Part shown: piece after piece, positions 50,679-60,426 of the stretch | How positions within the stretch are numbered: the stretch's first letter is position 1 | Layout of the letters: each line of letters opens with the position of its first letter | DNA from: Bacteroidota bacterium | GTDB lineage: Bacteria; Bacteroidota; Bacteroidia; Chitinophagales; Chitinophagaceae | DNA: 64,000 bases | NCBI GenBank assembly: GCA_018267915.1 | Contig: JAFDXN010000058.1 | Location: forward strand, 124,001 to 188,000 | Direction: 5' to 3' | Position numbers and translations under genes: made by a program | The notes under the pieces: model-generated | Databases searched by the model: none | Seen by the model: the letters and a program-made list of their open reading frames with translations, nothing else | Told to the model about the DNA's origin: nothing

Positions 50679-51764
50679 ATGCAGCTATATGATATAATAA
50701 CAAGGGATTTACAGGTAAACGGCCCCATATCTTTCCATGATTATATGGACACCTGTTTGTATTACCCGGAGCTCGGCTACTATACTTCGCCAGGCCCACA
50801 GATAGGTCCGGAGGGGGATTTCTATACAAGTTGCAGCCTGGGAAGCGTTTTTGGTGTAATGCTGGCAGAACAACTCAAAGAAATGTGGCAATTGACGGGT
50901 GAAAAAGAGTTCACCATTGTAGAATATGGCGCAGGTAACGGTTTTCTGTGTCATGATATCCTGGACCGGCTTAGCAACTACCCTGCGCTATATGAAAAGT
51001 TGAACTATTGTATTATAGAGAAGAGTGCTGCAATGCGTGCGAGAGAGAAGGCGCACCTGGATGGAAAGGTAAGCTGGCTGAATAGCATAGACGAAGTGAA
51101 GGGCTTTACCGGGTGTGTTCTATCGAACGAGTTAGTTGATAACCTGGCCATGCACAAGGTTGTGACGGGAGACCAGTTGATGGAGACATTCGTTGAGTAT
51201 GATAACGGTTGTATCAGGGAAACATTGCGTCCGGCAGGCGAAGCGCTTGTCGACTACTTCCGGGAACTAAGAGTGCAACTTCCCAAGGGCTATACCACCG
51301 AAGTAAACCTTGAAGCAACAGAATGGATGAAAGAGATAGCAACAGCTATGGGAACCGGCTTCATACTAACAATAGATTACGGCTACACTTCCGCAGAACT
51401 TTATAACACAGAACGATCCGGTGGTACCATGCGCTGCTACAACATGCACAAGATGAATGGCAATCCTTATATCAATATCGGCAAGCAGGATATTACCGCA
51501 CACGTCAATTTTACCGCACTATATCATTGGGGACTGAAGCACGGGCTGAAAGGCAGTGGCTTCACTGACCAGGCAAACTTCCTGGCCGACCTGGGTATAG
51601 ACAAATACATGCGCCAGAACGAAACGAACCCTGCTGAGTTGCGAAAAAATTTACAAATAAGGAACCGGCTGCTGGGTGACATGGGCAGCAAGTTCAAAGT
51701 ACTAGTACAAGAAAAAAATGTGAGATGCGGTAACTTGAGTGGCCTGAGACACTTAGCAGCCTGA
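50679..51764 (+). CDS. MidA/NDUFAF7-family SAM methyltransferase
   Basis: 361 residues. ISFHDYMDTCLYYPELGYYT, DFYTSCSLGSVFGVMLAEQL, the SAM motif VEYGAGNGFLCHDIL, VLSNELVDNLAMHKV and ILTIDYGYTSAEL are the hallmarks of the DUF185/MidA family; the human member NDUFAF7 methylates an Arg in complex I subunit NDUFS2. A complex I role in bacteria is possible but not shown. Confidence 0.9.
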   Translation: MQLYDIITRDLQVNGPISFHDYMDTCLYYPELGYYTSPGPQIGPEGDFYTSCSLGSVFGVMLAEQLKEMWQLTGEKEFTIVEYGAGNGFLCHDILDRLSNYPALYEKLNYCIIEKSAAMRAREKAHLDGKVSWLNSIDEVKGFTGCVLSNELVDNLAMHKVVTGDQLMETFVEYDNGCIRETLRPAGEALVDYFRELRVQLPKGYTTEVNLEATEWMKEIATAMGTGFILTIDYGYTSAELYNTERSGGTMRCYNMHKMNGNPYINIGKQDITAHVNFTALYHWGLKHGLKGSGFTDQANFLADLGIDKYMRQNETNPAELRKNLQIRNRLLGDMGSKFKVLVQEKNVRCGNLSGLRHLAA

Positions 51765-51766
51765 TG

Positions 51767-52084
51767 CTATGGAAAATTATAATTTATTCCGTTTGCTGCT
51801 ACATAGTCCGCAATGTCGAGCACTAAAACGTCCCCACCATCTATTGCAGTCATGACAACCAATACAACATATTTCGCGTCCGGCCTTTGCTCATCTTCAA
51901 TTTCTACATACTCACTGTTGTAATAGTCCTCCAGCGGCAGGTCGCGGCTAGCCTCGTCGTAAGGCCTTATCAATATTGAATCAACTACCATCTTCACACC
52001 ACCCCTACTCTGCTCTGTATCGATGATATCTTCAAAATCCTCTGCAATCTCCTGCGCCTGTTGGTATGTGTACGGATGTAGCAT
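51767..52084 (-). CDS. Small conserved protein of unknown function
   Basis: 105 residues, strongly acidic. An N-terminal helix YTYQQAQEIAEDFEDIIDTE and a beta region KMVVDSILIRPYDEASRDLP, then KYVVLVVMTAIDGGDVLVLD. No domain recognised. It stops 2 bp from the convergent MidA gene. Confidence 0.6.
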   Translation of the reverse strand: MLHPYTYQQAQEIAEDFEDIIDTEQSRGGVKMVVDSILIRPYDEASRDLPLEDYYNSEYVEIEDEQRPDAKYVVLVVMTAIDGGDVLVLDIADYVAANGINYNFP

Positions 52085-52138
52085 ACGGTAAAGATAAGCC
52101 TAAGCGCTTTTTCGCTATATTTATATAAGCAGAAAATT

Positions 52139-52912
52139 ATGGCCCGGCTCCTGTTCATTGCGTTTCTTTTCGTGTCATTGTATGCTCCACGTGCACAAGC
52201 AAAAGAAGGCGCGGGCGATACTGCTAACAAATATAGTCTCGGTATCGGCGCACAGATGAGTACCAGCGGCTGGAAGGTACTGGCAACGTACGAGCACCAG
52301 GTAAAACCACGGTTGGGCCATTTTTTTCAGCTTTCATTTTCAGAGGTCACGTTAGGCTATTACAATAAGCGCGAGGGTAGCAAACTGTTTCCGTCCACGG
52401 AACCAAGCAGATCATATATACCCGGAAAGATCAACCGTTTTTATGCAGTTCAATTCGGCCATGGCAGGGAGATCATAATTGTGCCACTGAACAAGACGAG
52501 CCAACTAGCGTTATGTGCGAGAATACAGGCAGGAGTCGGCATGGGTATATTGGTGCCTTATTATCTCCGCGTCGTTTACGACGACAATAATGGTCAAAGG
52601 CCGCACTATATTATAAAGGATGAGAAATATGATGCCCACGCTGCGCATAGCAGGTTTTTAGATGGCGATTATGTACTAGGGCGGTCAGCGAAAGGCCGTG
52701 CTAATCATGATATATCCTTACCCCCAGGGGGCTACATCGATGCCGCTGTTTGCCTGAGGCGGGCGAAAAGAAAGAAATTCGATGTTTCGTTGACAGCAGG
52801 CACCAACTTCTCCGTTTATTTTCAGACAGTGCCGGTAATGGCGGGCCAGAAGGCTGTACCCTATTATGGTAATGTCTATCTAACTGTATCCCCCTCATAC
52901 AGTTGGAAATAA
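52139..52912 (+). CDS. Predicted outer-membrane beta-barrel protein
   Basis: 257 residues with a signal peptide (1-22, ending AQA). Strands of alternating pattern (YSLGIGAQMSTSGWKVLATY, HFFQLSFSEVTLGYYN, RFYAVQFGHGREI, LALCARIQAGVGMGILVPYY, VYLTVSPSYSWK with terminal aromatic) fit a small outer-membrane barrel. No named family. 62 bp before the cyclase gene, maybe co-transcribed. Confidence 0.65.
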   Translation: MARLLFIAFLFVSLYAPRAQAKEGAGDTANKYSLGIGAQMSTSGWKVLATYEHQVKPRLGHFFQLSFSEVTLGYYNKREGSKLFPSTEPSRSYIPGKINRFYAVQFGHGREIIIVPLNKTSQLALCARIQAGVGMGILVPYYLRVVYDDNNGQRPHYIIKDEKYDAHAAHSRFLDGDYVLGRSAKGRANHDISLPPGGYIDAAVCLRRAKRKKFDVSLTAGTNFSVYFQTVPVMAGQKAVPYYGNVYLTVSPSYSWK

Positions 52913-52974
52913 ACATACAGCCGACTTGCAAGAGCGTGATATTTTCCGTTTCTTTATATGGCTTTGATTTAGAC

Positions 52975-54870
52975 ATGAAACGCTTTTTTCAGTTGTTGTT
53001 GTTCGCGCTCTTACTAGCGCCATCTGCGCTTTTTGCGCAGAAGCAGGGACACGATTTAGTAGACTCATTGGTCTCGCGATATCCTTATGGCGTCAACGAC
53101 AGTAACAAAGTGCTGCTACTATGCAGAATAAGTGAACTTTATTCGCCTATCAATAGCGATACGGGTATATGGTTTGCCGAAAAAGCTCAGCGTCTTGCCG
53201 ACGAGATAGGATGGAAGATGGGTACGGTATTTGCCAGCATCGCTATCGGCAATAATTACATCGCTAAGGCCGATCATGGCAAGGCATTGTCCTATTTTTT
53301 CGATGCCCTCAAGACCAGCGAGGCGCTTAACAATAAAACCCAAATTGCCACCTGCACGGGCAATATCGGTAACGTTTATTATCGGCAAAAAGACTATGAC
53401 AAAGCTTTCGACTATTATCACAAGGCCTATGAGATGTTTGCTACGCTTGGAAACAAACAGCGAATGGCTACTAACCTTGGGAATATGGGTAATATCTACT
53501 CTCATTATTTCGACACGGCAAAACATAGTCCGGATAAACGGGTTGCCAACAGGCAAAAAACCCTTGATTATTACACCCAGGCCTACCAGATTTATAGGGA
53601 ATTGGGCGACAAAAATGGCATGGCCCGGAACATGGGAAACTCGGGTAACATATACGTGCAAGATGATGACGAAACAAAAGCACTGGAGCAATATGCGGGC
53701 GCACTAAAGATGTACGAAGAAATTGGCAACAAAGCTGCACAGGCCGCATTCCGAATCAATATCTCAAGTATCTACAAAACGATAGCCGAAGATACGACCG
53801 GTAAAAAAAGCGTTGGCATATACACACGCGCGAACCGGCAATTGCTGATCGACAAAGCTATAGAGTACATACTGCCAGCTATAACATTAGCCTCGGATGC
53901 CGGCTTTTTAGAAGCGCTGCAGAGCAGTTATAACAATCTCTCGAACCTATATGCTATGAAGGGGGACTACAAGAATGCCTTCGAAATGGACAGGAAATAT
54001 GCAGACATGCAGGATTCGATCTTCAAGCAGAACAACGACGAGTCGATCAGCAAGCTGGAGGCCCAATATAAACTGGAACAGCAAGACAAACAGATCCAAA
54101 TACAAAAACTGGAAGTAGCCAAAAAAAGAAACACCAGTTTTTTCATGGGCGCCGGTATCATGCTCTTATTAATCGTGATCATATTCATCGCCAAAGAGCG
54201 TAAAAAATCAGAGCAACTGCTGCTGAACATACTGCCCGCCAAAATAGCTGAACGCCTGAAGAAGAAAGAACACCCTATCGCCGATCATTTCAAAGGCGCT
54301 TCTGTGATGTTCATAGATATGGCCGACTTTACCAGCTTTGCCGCAGACAAGGACCCGAAGGAACTTGTAAGCATGCTTAACGAGGTATTTAGCCGCTTTG
54401 ATGCAATAGCGGAAAAGCATGGATTGGAAAAGATCAAAACAATTGGCGATTGCTATATGGCTGTATCGGGACTGCCGCAGCCTCGCAATGACCATGGTGT
54501 AGCAGCAGCTAATATGGCATTGGAAGTTAAAGAGCTGGTCAAAGATTTTAAGACCACCGACGGTACCCCTGTGCATTTCCGCATCGGGCTGGACTGTGGC
54601 CCTGTTGTGGCCGGCGTGATCGGCACCAAGAAATTCATCTACGATCTGTGGGGTGACCCGGTGAATACTGCGAGCCGTATGGAGACCACGGGTATAATAG
54701 GAGAAATACACTGCACCCAGAATTTCAAGTATGCCGTTCAAAACCAGGCCTACGAATTAGACGATTATGAGTTTACGCCCCGTGGCGTCATCGAAATAAA
54801 GGGTAAGGGCAAAATGCAAACATGGCTGCTGCACTCAAACAAACCGAAAGAAGAGGTCGTGATATTATAA
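52975..54870 (+). CDS. TPR-domain adenylate cyclase (class III)
   Basis: 631 residues from ATG 52975; the earlier in-frame start 52903 would put 24 residues before a good signal peptide (MKRFFQLLLFALLLAPSALFA). The N-terminal 370 residues are tetratricopeptide repeats (TGNIGNVYYRQKDYDKAFDY, MGNSGNIYV), predicted periplasmic. A coiled-coil leads to one membrane helix (FFMGAGIMLLLIVIIFIA, near 390-408) and a cytoplasmic cyclase domain: metal Asps in FIDMADFTSF, the substrate Lys in KIKTIGDCYM, the Asp in YDLWGDPVNTASRM. Lys and Asp at these places specify ATP rather than GTP. It likely senses an envelope signal and makes cAMP. Confidence 0.93.
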   Translation: MKRFFQLLLFALLLAPSALFAQKQGHDLVDSLVSRYPYGVNDSNKVLLLCRISELYSPINSDTGIWFAEKAQRLADEIGWKMGTVFASIAIGNNYIAKADHGKALSYFFDALKTSEALNNKTQIATCTGNIGNVYYRQKDYDKAFDYYHKAYEMFATLGNKQRMATNLGNMGNIYSHYFDTAKHSPDKRVANRQKTLDYYTQAYQIYRELGDKNGMARNMGNSGNIYVQDDDETKALEQYAGALKMYEEIGNKAAQAAFRINISSIYKTIAEDTTGKKSVGIYTRANRQLLIDKAIEYILPAITLASDAGFLEALQSSYNNLSNLYAMKGDYKNAFEMDRKYADMQDSIFKQNNDESISKLEAQYKLEQQDKQIQIQKLEVAKKRNTSFFMGAGIMLLLIVIIFIAKERKKSEQLLLNILPAKIAERLKKKEHPIADHFKGASVMFIDMADFTSFAADKDPKELVSMLNEVFSRFDAIAEKHGLEKIKTIGDCYMAVSGLPQPRNDHGVAAANMALEVKELVKDFKTTDGTPVHFRIGLDCGPVVAGVIGTKKFIYDLWGDPVNTASRMETTGIIGEIHCTQNFKYAVQNQAYELDDYEFTPRGVIEIKGKGKMQTWLLHSNKPKEEVVIL

Positions 54871-54871
54871 G

Positions 54872-54896
54872 AAAAGACCGGCAATGCCGGTCTTTT
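54872..54896. terminator. Bidirectional intrinsic terminator
   Basis: AAAAGACCGGC, loop AAT, GCCGGTCTTTT: a perfect 11-bp stem between the cyclase gene and the convergent gcdH. Confidence 0.92.
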
Positions 54897-54916
54897 AGTT
54901 ATTCTAAGAAGCTTAG

Positions 54917-56095
54917 TTATTTAAAAGCGTTGATTCCCGTCACGTCCATGCCGGTGATAAGCAAGTGAATGTCGTGGGTACCTTCGTAAGTTATTACCGA
55001 CTCCAGGTTCATCATATGACGCATGATGCTGAACTCGCCGGTGATGCCCATGCCGCCGAGTATCTGCCTTGCCTCTCGCGCAATGGTCAAGGCTGTATGG
55101 CAGCTATTTCTCTTGGCCATCGAAATTTGCGCCGGTGTGGCACGGTCCTCATTCCTGAGGACACCCAGGCGCCATACCATTAGCTGGCCCTTAGTGATCT
55201 CGGTTACCATCTCGGCCAGTTTCTTTTGTGTAAGCTGGAAACCGCCAATGGCTTTACCGAACTGGTGACGCTGGAGTGAATAGCGGAGTGCTGTATCGTA
55301 GCAATCCATAGCGCAGCCCAGCGCCCCCCATGCTATGCCGTAGCGGGCGCTCGACAAGCAGGACAGCGGTCCTTTAAGACCTTTAACGCCGGGCAATATA
55401 TTCGCCTTAGGCACTTTCACATTATCGAACACCAATTCGCCCGTAGCGGATGCACGCAGAGACCACTTTCCGTGTGTCTCAGGGGTAGAGAAACCTTCCA
55501 TCCCCCTTTCCACGATAAGTCCATGAATTTCCCCACTTTCGTTCTTGGCCCAAACCACTGCTATGTCTGCAAAGGGCGCGTTAGATATCCACATTTTGGC
55601 CCCGTTCAGTATCACGTGATCGCCGGCATCCCTGAAGTTGCTTTCCATGCTTCCCGGGTCCGAACCATGGTTGGGTTCAGTCAGCCCGAAACAACCCATT
55701 AATTCACCGGTAGCCAGTTTGGGCAGGTATTTGTGCTTTTGTTCCTCGCTGCCAAACTTATAGATCGGGAACATAACAAGTGAACCCTGTACTGAGGCTG
55801 TAGAACGGACACCAGAATCGCCACGTTCCAGTTCCTGCATCATGATACCATAGGATATATAGTCCAGTCCCGGGCCACCATATTGCTGCGGTACAAAGGG
55901 ACCAAAGCAGCCTTGCTCGCCCAAGCCCTTGATTATCTGTTTTGGAAACTCAGCCCTTTGGGCATAATCCTCGATGATCGCCGATATTTCTTTTTTGACA
56001 TAGGCCCTTACCGAGTCGCGAATGAGTTTGTGTTCGTCTGTCAACAGTTCGTCTAATAGATAATAATCGGGGTGCTGATAAAGATCCTTTTGCAT
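54917..56095 (-). CDS. gcdH: Glutaryl-CoA dehydrogenase-type acyl-CoA dehydrogenase
   Basis: 392 residues. Acyl-CoA dehydrogenase fold: LIRDSVRAYVKKEI start, GCFGPFVPQQYGGPGLDYIS, GCFGLTEPNHGSDPGSM, KMWISNAPFADIAVVWAK, and the C-terminal VITYEGTHDIHLLITGMDVT where the Glu is the catalytic base. The YEGTHDIH...GRAITG-like end is the sign of glutaryl-CoA dehydrogenases, which make crotonyl-CoA from glutaryl-CoA in lysine and tryptophan breakdown. It fits kynA and the saccharopine dehydrogenase elsewhere in the window. Confidence 0.9.
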   Translation of the reverse strand: MQKDLYQHPDYYLLDELLTDEHKLIRDSVRAYVKKEISAIIEDYAQRAEFPKQIIKGLGEQGCFGPFVPQQYGGPGLDYISYGIMMQELERGDSGVRSTASVQGSLVMFPIYKFGSEEQKHKYLPKLATGELMGCFGLTEPNHGSDPGSMESNFRDAGDHVILNGAKMWISNAPFADIAVVWAKNESGEIHGLIVERGMEGFSTPETHGKWSLRASATGELVFDNVKVPKANILPGVKGLKGPLSCLSSARYGIAWGALGCAMDCYDTALRYSLQRHQFGKAIGGFQLTQKKLAEMVTEITKGQLMVWRLGVLRNEDRATPAQISMAKRNSCHTALTIAREARQILGGMGITGEFSIMRHMMNLESVITYEGTHDIHLLITGMDVTGINAFK

Positions 56096-56430
56096 AAACT
56101 ATGTTAAAATTGATAATATCGATGGCGCAAAGGTAGCATTTTTGACAGATGCGATATAGCTTTGCAGCTGAAAATCTGACACAGTTGGACGTGGCGTGTG
56201 CCGTTAAGGCATCAATTTTATGTATATATCCCACAAACACAATCAGGCGCAGGTTTTAGCGTTATTATGACTGTCATATAAGGTGTTCCTGTAAAGATGG
56301 AACACATTTTGTGTGAAAAAGTATGTGGAAATTATTTCTGAAGGCTTCAAACTTTTACAGGTAGTTTCTCGTCTATAGTATTGAGACCCTATGTTTTATA
56401 TAGTTAGTGTTATAAATTAAATTTATTCTT
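56096..56430 (+). other. 335-bp leader/intergenic region of rpoD
   Basis: No gene. A 7-bp hairpin GTGTTCC/GGAACAC (56283-56289 with 56299-56305) is followed by ACACA-TTT-TGTGT (56302-56314); the two share ACAC and could be alternative. No perfect TAnnTTTG near the rpoD ATG was found. Confidence 0.5.
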
Positions 56431-57288
56431 ATGAGGCAGTTAAAAATTGCCACCCAGATTACCAACCGCGACTCGCAAGCGGTTGAGAAATACCTCCAGG
56501 AGATCAGCAAGATATCGATGATTACACCGGAAGAAGAGACGACACTTGCTCAAAAGATCCATATGGGCGACCAGCGCGCATTGGAAAAATTGGTAAAGGC
56601 AAACTTACGTTTCGTAGTATCGGTGGCAAAACAGTACCAGCACCAGGGCTTATCATTGAGCGACTTGATCAATGAAGGTAACCTGGGCCTGATCAAAGCG
56701 GCACAACGCTTTGACGAAACCAAAGGTTTTAAATTCATTTCTTATGCTGTATGGTGGATCCGTCAGTCGATACTGCAGGCTTTGGCCGAGCAGGGACGCC
56801 TGGTGCGCCTGCCGCAGAATAAGATCGGTACCTATAATAAGGCGAACAAGGCTTTCATAGCTTTCGAACAGGAGAACGAACGTGAACCATCGACTGAAGA
56901 ACTGGCCGAGATACTGGACATGAGCGAAACAGAAGTGACCAATATTTTCACCAGCAACTCACGTCACACATCACTTGATGCTCCCGTTCACGAAGCTGAA
57001 GACGTGGCCATGGGCGACCTGCTGGAAGGCAGTAGCGACACTGATGACGACGTAATGAAAGATTCACTGCGTGCAGAGATCGGTCGCATACTGAAATCGC
57101 TGAGCGTACGCGAAGCAGAAATACTGGAAGCTTACTTCGGCCTGAAAGGCGATAATGGCCCGACCATTGAAGAAATAGGTGAAAAGTATGACCTGACCAA
57201 AGAGCGCATCCGCCAGATAAAAGAGCGTGCGATCAAACGCCTGCAAAAAACCCGCTATAGCAATGCGCTGAAAGTGTATTTAGGATAA
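56431..57288 (+). CDS. rpoD: Primary sigma factor RpoD (short Bacteroidota form)
   Basis: 285 residues; the Bacteroidota housekeeping sigma lacks the long N-terminal region 1.1 of E. coli. Region 1.2 at about 18-50 (VEKYLQEISKISMITPEEET), region 2 with LSDLINEGNLGLIKAAQRFD and FISYAVWWIRQSILQALAE, region 3, and region 4.2 with TIEEIGEKYDLTKERIRQIK. It recognises the TAnnTTTG promoters annotated in this window. Single gene with a strong terminator. Confidence 0.97.
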   Translation: MRQLKIATQITNRDSQAVEKYLQEISKISMITPEEETTLAQKIHMGDQRALEKLVKANLRFVVSVAKQYQHQGLSLSDLINEGNLGLIKAAQRFDETKGFKFISYAVWWIRQSILQALAEQGRLVRLPQNKIGTYNKANKAFIAFEQENEREPSTEELAEILDMSETEVTNIFTSNSRHTSLDAPVHEAEDVAMGDLLEGSSDTDDDVMKDSLRAEIGRILKSLSVREAEILEAYFGLKGDNGPTIEEIGEKYDLTKERIRQIKERAIKRLQKTRYSNALKVYLG

Positions 57289-57313
57289 TGATTCCATTGA
57301 TATGAAAATAGCT

Positions 57314-57346
57314 ATCCGTCCTGCCTTTGGCAGGGCGGATTTTTTA
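57314..57346 (+). terminator. Terminator of rpoD
   Basis: ATCCGTCCTGCC and GGCAGGGCGGAT form a 12-bp stem (one G-T pair) with a TTT loop, then TTTTT. Confidence 0.9.
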
Positions 57347-57360
57347 TACCGGGGCAAAGA

Positions 57361-58578
57361 TCAATTTGATGCACGGAGCCTGTGCCTTCCGGAAAGTGTA
57401 AGCGACAATAGCGTGATCAAATAGGCCAGCAGGCCTGCTGCTACTGCCAGCACTGCACCGCCAAGAAAGAATGCCATGCCTGCATGCTTGAATTGCTCCA
57501 AGGTCATTGTGTGCATTTCGAGCCAGTGCTCATCGCCTAATACCAGCTTGCCGGTTATCAGACTGGCAGCCAGGATAAATGGCGTGAAGGGGAAAATACT
57601 GATGTTTGCGGCGAGTATGAAAAGCGTTTTATTCAATTTAAAGAACACAGCAAGCGGAATGCCGATCAATAGCTGAAAACCCCATACCGGCACGATACCC
57701 ATAAAAATACCGAAACCGATAGATGCTGCCTTTGTATTATTGCTCTCCTGCGGATTTACGAAAATGGCTTTCCATATTTTACGCCACCCATCCTTTGAGA
57801 ACATGAGCTTCACAAAATCGCGGGGCTTTATCCATAGAAACGCTATCAATACCAGGAAGGTGTTCAATACGCTGATACGGCTGAAATCTTTGAATGGCCT
57901 GAAATGCGATACACGCTCTTCAGCGGGTGGGTAATAAACCGATATAGGTATGCTTATCACAGATACCCCGCTCCACGAGGCGCGCACCATCACCTCGATT
58001 TCGAACTCGTACTTGCGTGTAAAGTATTTTTTTCGGGCAAGTTTTTGAACCGGATACAAGCGATATCCCGACTGGGTGTCGGGCAGTCGCAACCCAGTCT
58101 CAGCCCAAAACCAAAAGTTGGAGAAACGATTGCCAAAGCTACTCTTCCCCGGCACGTTTTCCTGGTTCAGGTTGCGTGCACCCACGATAAGTGCTCCCGG
58201 CGTCTCCAGTATTTGTTCAACAAACTTTGGGAGGTCGTAGGCATAATGCTGGCCATCGCTATCCATAGCTATGGCGTATTCGTAGCCTAGCCTTGCCGCT
58301 TCTTTAATGCCGGTACGTAATGCAATGCCCTTGCCCCTGTTCGGTGTATAGCTCACAATATGGATATCCCTGAACTCCGACAATATTTCGCTTGTATTAT
58401 CTGTGGAGCCATCATTCACCACTATTACCTGCGTGGTATAAGCCAGCACATTCCTGATAACCTCGGCAAGACTACCAGCATTGTTGTAGGTAGGTATGAG
58501 CACGCATATTTTGTTCTCCCTGAAGAGTATTTCATGCTCAGGGCTCCTTTCAATGGAAATAGCTTGCGATTCAGTCAC
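57361..58578 (-). CDS. Fusion of family-2 glycosyltransferase and DUF2062 membrane domain
   Basis: 405 residues. N-terminal GT2 (about 25-240): KICVLIPTYNNAGSLAEVI, the NDGSTDNT and MDSDGQH (DxD-type) motifs, as in dolichyl-phosphate-mannose synthase-like enzymes. C-terminal DUF2062 (about 280-395): KAASIGFGIFMGIVPVWGFQ, LLIGIPLAVFFKLN, NISIFPFTPFILAA, and a last helix. The fusion occurs in Bacteroidota, often close to flexirubin and lipid genes; it may transfer a sugar to a polyprenyl or lipid carrier. It lies 26 bp from the C45 gene on the same strand. Confidence 0.9.
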   Translation of the reverse strand: MTESQAISIERSPEHEILFRENKICVLIPTYNNAGSLAEVIRNVLAYTTQVIVVNDGSTDNTSEILSEFRDIHIVSYTPNRGKGIALRTGIKEAARLGYEYAIAMDSDGQHYAYDLPKFVEQILETPGALIVGARNLNQENVPGKSSFGNRFSNFWFWAETGLRLPDTQSGYRLYPVQKLARKKYFTRKYEFEIEVMVRASWSGVSVISIPISVYYPPAEERVSHFRPFKDFSRISVLNTFLVLIAFLWIKPRDFVKLMFSKDGWRKIWKAIFVNPQESNNTKAASIGFGIFMGIVPVWGFQLLIGIPLAVFFKLNKTLFILAANISIFPFTPFILAASLITGKLVLGDEHWLEMHTMTLEQFKHAGMAFFLGGAVLAVAAGLLAYLITLLSLTLSGRHRLRASN

Positions 58579-58604
58579 CGTGCTTAAGATAGTTTTTATC
58601 GGAA

Positions 58605-60278
58605 TTAGTGGTTGAGTTTCTTTTTGCAGTAATCGATCCTCGAAGTGATGGCTTCTCTTTCTGTAACAGTAGCCACCTCGTGTCTCAGGGCTTCTTTATA
58701 ATAATTAATGGCGGCGGCGTACCATTTCCGCTCCTTGCAGTAGTCGCCGGCCACACGGTATGCATCGTAGAAGTTTGGATCGCCATGTACCACCTCGGCA
58801 GTGTCCACGGGCCTTTTCTGCAACAAGGCAATTTTGTTCTTCCGGAATAGCTCGAAATTTCTAAATGCTGCGCTATACAAGAAAGTGTCCGGGGCAATAT
58901 TCAAAACTGTATCTGCAATTTCCTGGTCACGATAAAGGCCATTCAATGCAAATATCTTCCTCAGATCGTAGCACACATAAGTACCTAATTGCCATGGCTG
59001 CGTGCTCACCCACATGCGCAGGCTGTCCGGCTGAAAGATCACCGAGTGGTGTGCTATCAACTGATTCACCGCTTTCTCGTTCCCCTCGCCAATGTCTGCG
59101 CCATGCAGGCCTTTCCTGTCTCGCAATATATCAGCTATCTTTTGGGGAGTCAACGGATAGTTTTGCTGCATTAGCTCCTGCAGGCGTTGGTAGCGATAAA
59201 CGGACGCACTCTTTTGCATCTGTTCTACGTTTAGCTTCTGGTGCTCAAAAGCTTTACTCTGGTAGTGATTGGTGCATTGGATATTATCTTTCCCCGGATC
59301 GTAGATCGCGAGGGTATCAGGCGTTTTTTCGATAACGATGGCTTTGTGATCTGCCGCACTACCTACCAGGAAACTCTCCGAAACAAACATCTTACGGCGC
59401 TTAGCTATGCTTATCGCCTCACCGATATTGGAAGCATACTGGAGCACTTCTCGCGCCACCAGGGACACAGGGGTGGCTGCTCCACCCCAAGGTATATCCG
59501 ACCGGGCGGCATTGATGGTTACCGTCAGGCCCTTATCGTTCATGCCCGATACCACTCCGGTAAAGCCCCCCCAGGTAACGAAGGCGAACTTATTGCCTTT
59601 GTCCGGCCTGTAAAACGCTACGATCTTATTTTCTGCAAACCTGTCCCCTACCCAAAAGTCGAAGTTGCGGCCGAGCAGCATAGAGCCGTTTGCCGTCTTG
59701 CTGTCCCATGCACCGAAAGAAGTGCAACCCACCAGCATCATATTTTGCAGTGCGTGACCTATGTCGTGTGCAGCGTGGTAATTAAGGATACGTGCGTAGT
59801 TCTTCCCTATCCAATCAAAGGAGTCGGATGCGGATTTAGATATACCATATATCTCTTCCTGGTATTCCCTTGTAACGTTATTGGGCAGGTTCTTATTCAT
59901 GAAGCCAATCACGTACTTCAGGAATTTAAGATAGGCGTGCGAAGGCACCATACGCTTTATCTCCTGCGTAAAGGCTTCTTCCTGGTCCGTAATGAGTCTC
60001 TGTGATAGCTTACCATTCTTCACCCCCCTTTCAAAGGGCGCCCCGGACACGTACATTTCATACAGGCCATACCTGCTATGCCGGATCCAATTGTCTCCAA
60101 TGGAATATAACGTGCTGTCAGTATGCACTTTCTGCAGGTAAATGGCACTTTGGTCCGTAACCTCAGGCGGTTTAATATCAGAGACCCACCACACATAACC
60201 ACAAAATATAAGTATAAGTAAAAGGAGTATACCCAGTGTGTAGCCAAGTATCCTGCCTAACTTCTTTAAAAAACGCAT
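58605..60278 (-). CDS. C45-family autoproteolytic acyltransferase/hydrolase
   Basis: 557 residues: one N-terminal helix (about 11-32, LGYTLGILLLLILIFCGYVW), then a C45 (acyl-CoA:6-aminopenicillanate acyltransferase) domain. The conserved LVGCTSFGAWDSKTANGSML LGRNFDF block holds the likely nucleophile Cys at the self-cleavage site, with WGGFTGVVSGMNDKGLTVTI following. A C-terminal TPR-like helix (AGDYCKERKWYAAAINYYKE) ends it. Related proteins stand in flexirubin/dialkylresorcinol gene clusters. It is probably co-transcribed with the GT2-DUF2062 gene. Confidence 0.85.
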   Translation of the reverse strand: MRFLKKLGRILGYTLGILLLLILIFCGYVWWVSDIKPPEVTDQSAIYLQKVHTDSTLYSIGDNWIRHSRYGLYEMYVSGAPFERGVKNGKLSQRLITDQEEAFTQEIKRMVPSHAYLKFLKYVIGFMNKNLPNNVTREYQEEIYGISKSASDSFDWIGKNYARILNYHAAHDIGHALQNMMLVGCTSFGAWDSKTANGSMLLGRNFDFWVGDRFAENKIVAFYRPDKGNKFAFVTWGGFTGVVSGMNDKGLTVTINAARSDIPWGGAATPVSLVAREVLQYASNIGEAISIAKRRKMFVSESFLVGSAADHKAIVIEKTPDTLAIYDPGKDNIQCTNHYQSKAFEHQKLNVEQMQKSASVYRYQRLQELMQQNYPLTPQKIADILRDRKGLHGADIGEGNEKAVNQLIAHHSVIFQPDSLRMWVSTQPWQLGTYVCYDLRKIFALNGLYRDQEIADTVLNIAPDTFLYSAAFRNFELFRKNKIALLQKRPVDTAEVVHGDPNFYDAYRVAGDYCKERKWYAAAINYYKEALRHEVATVTEREAITSRIDYCKKKLNH

Positions 60279-60426
60279 GAGGCAGCAAAGTTAATGATTA
60301 TAGACCTTTTACACTATGACAATCCGTTAATAAAGGTCAGCTCCAGGCGCTCGATTTATCTATTGGGCAATTCTATTTTATCCTCTGCGGTTATTCCCCC
60401 ACCTTTGTTTCTTAAAATTCGTATCG

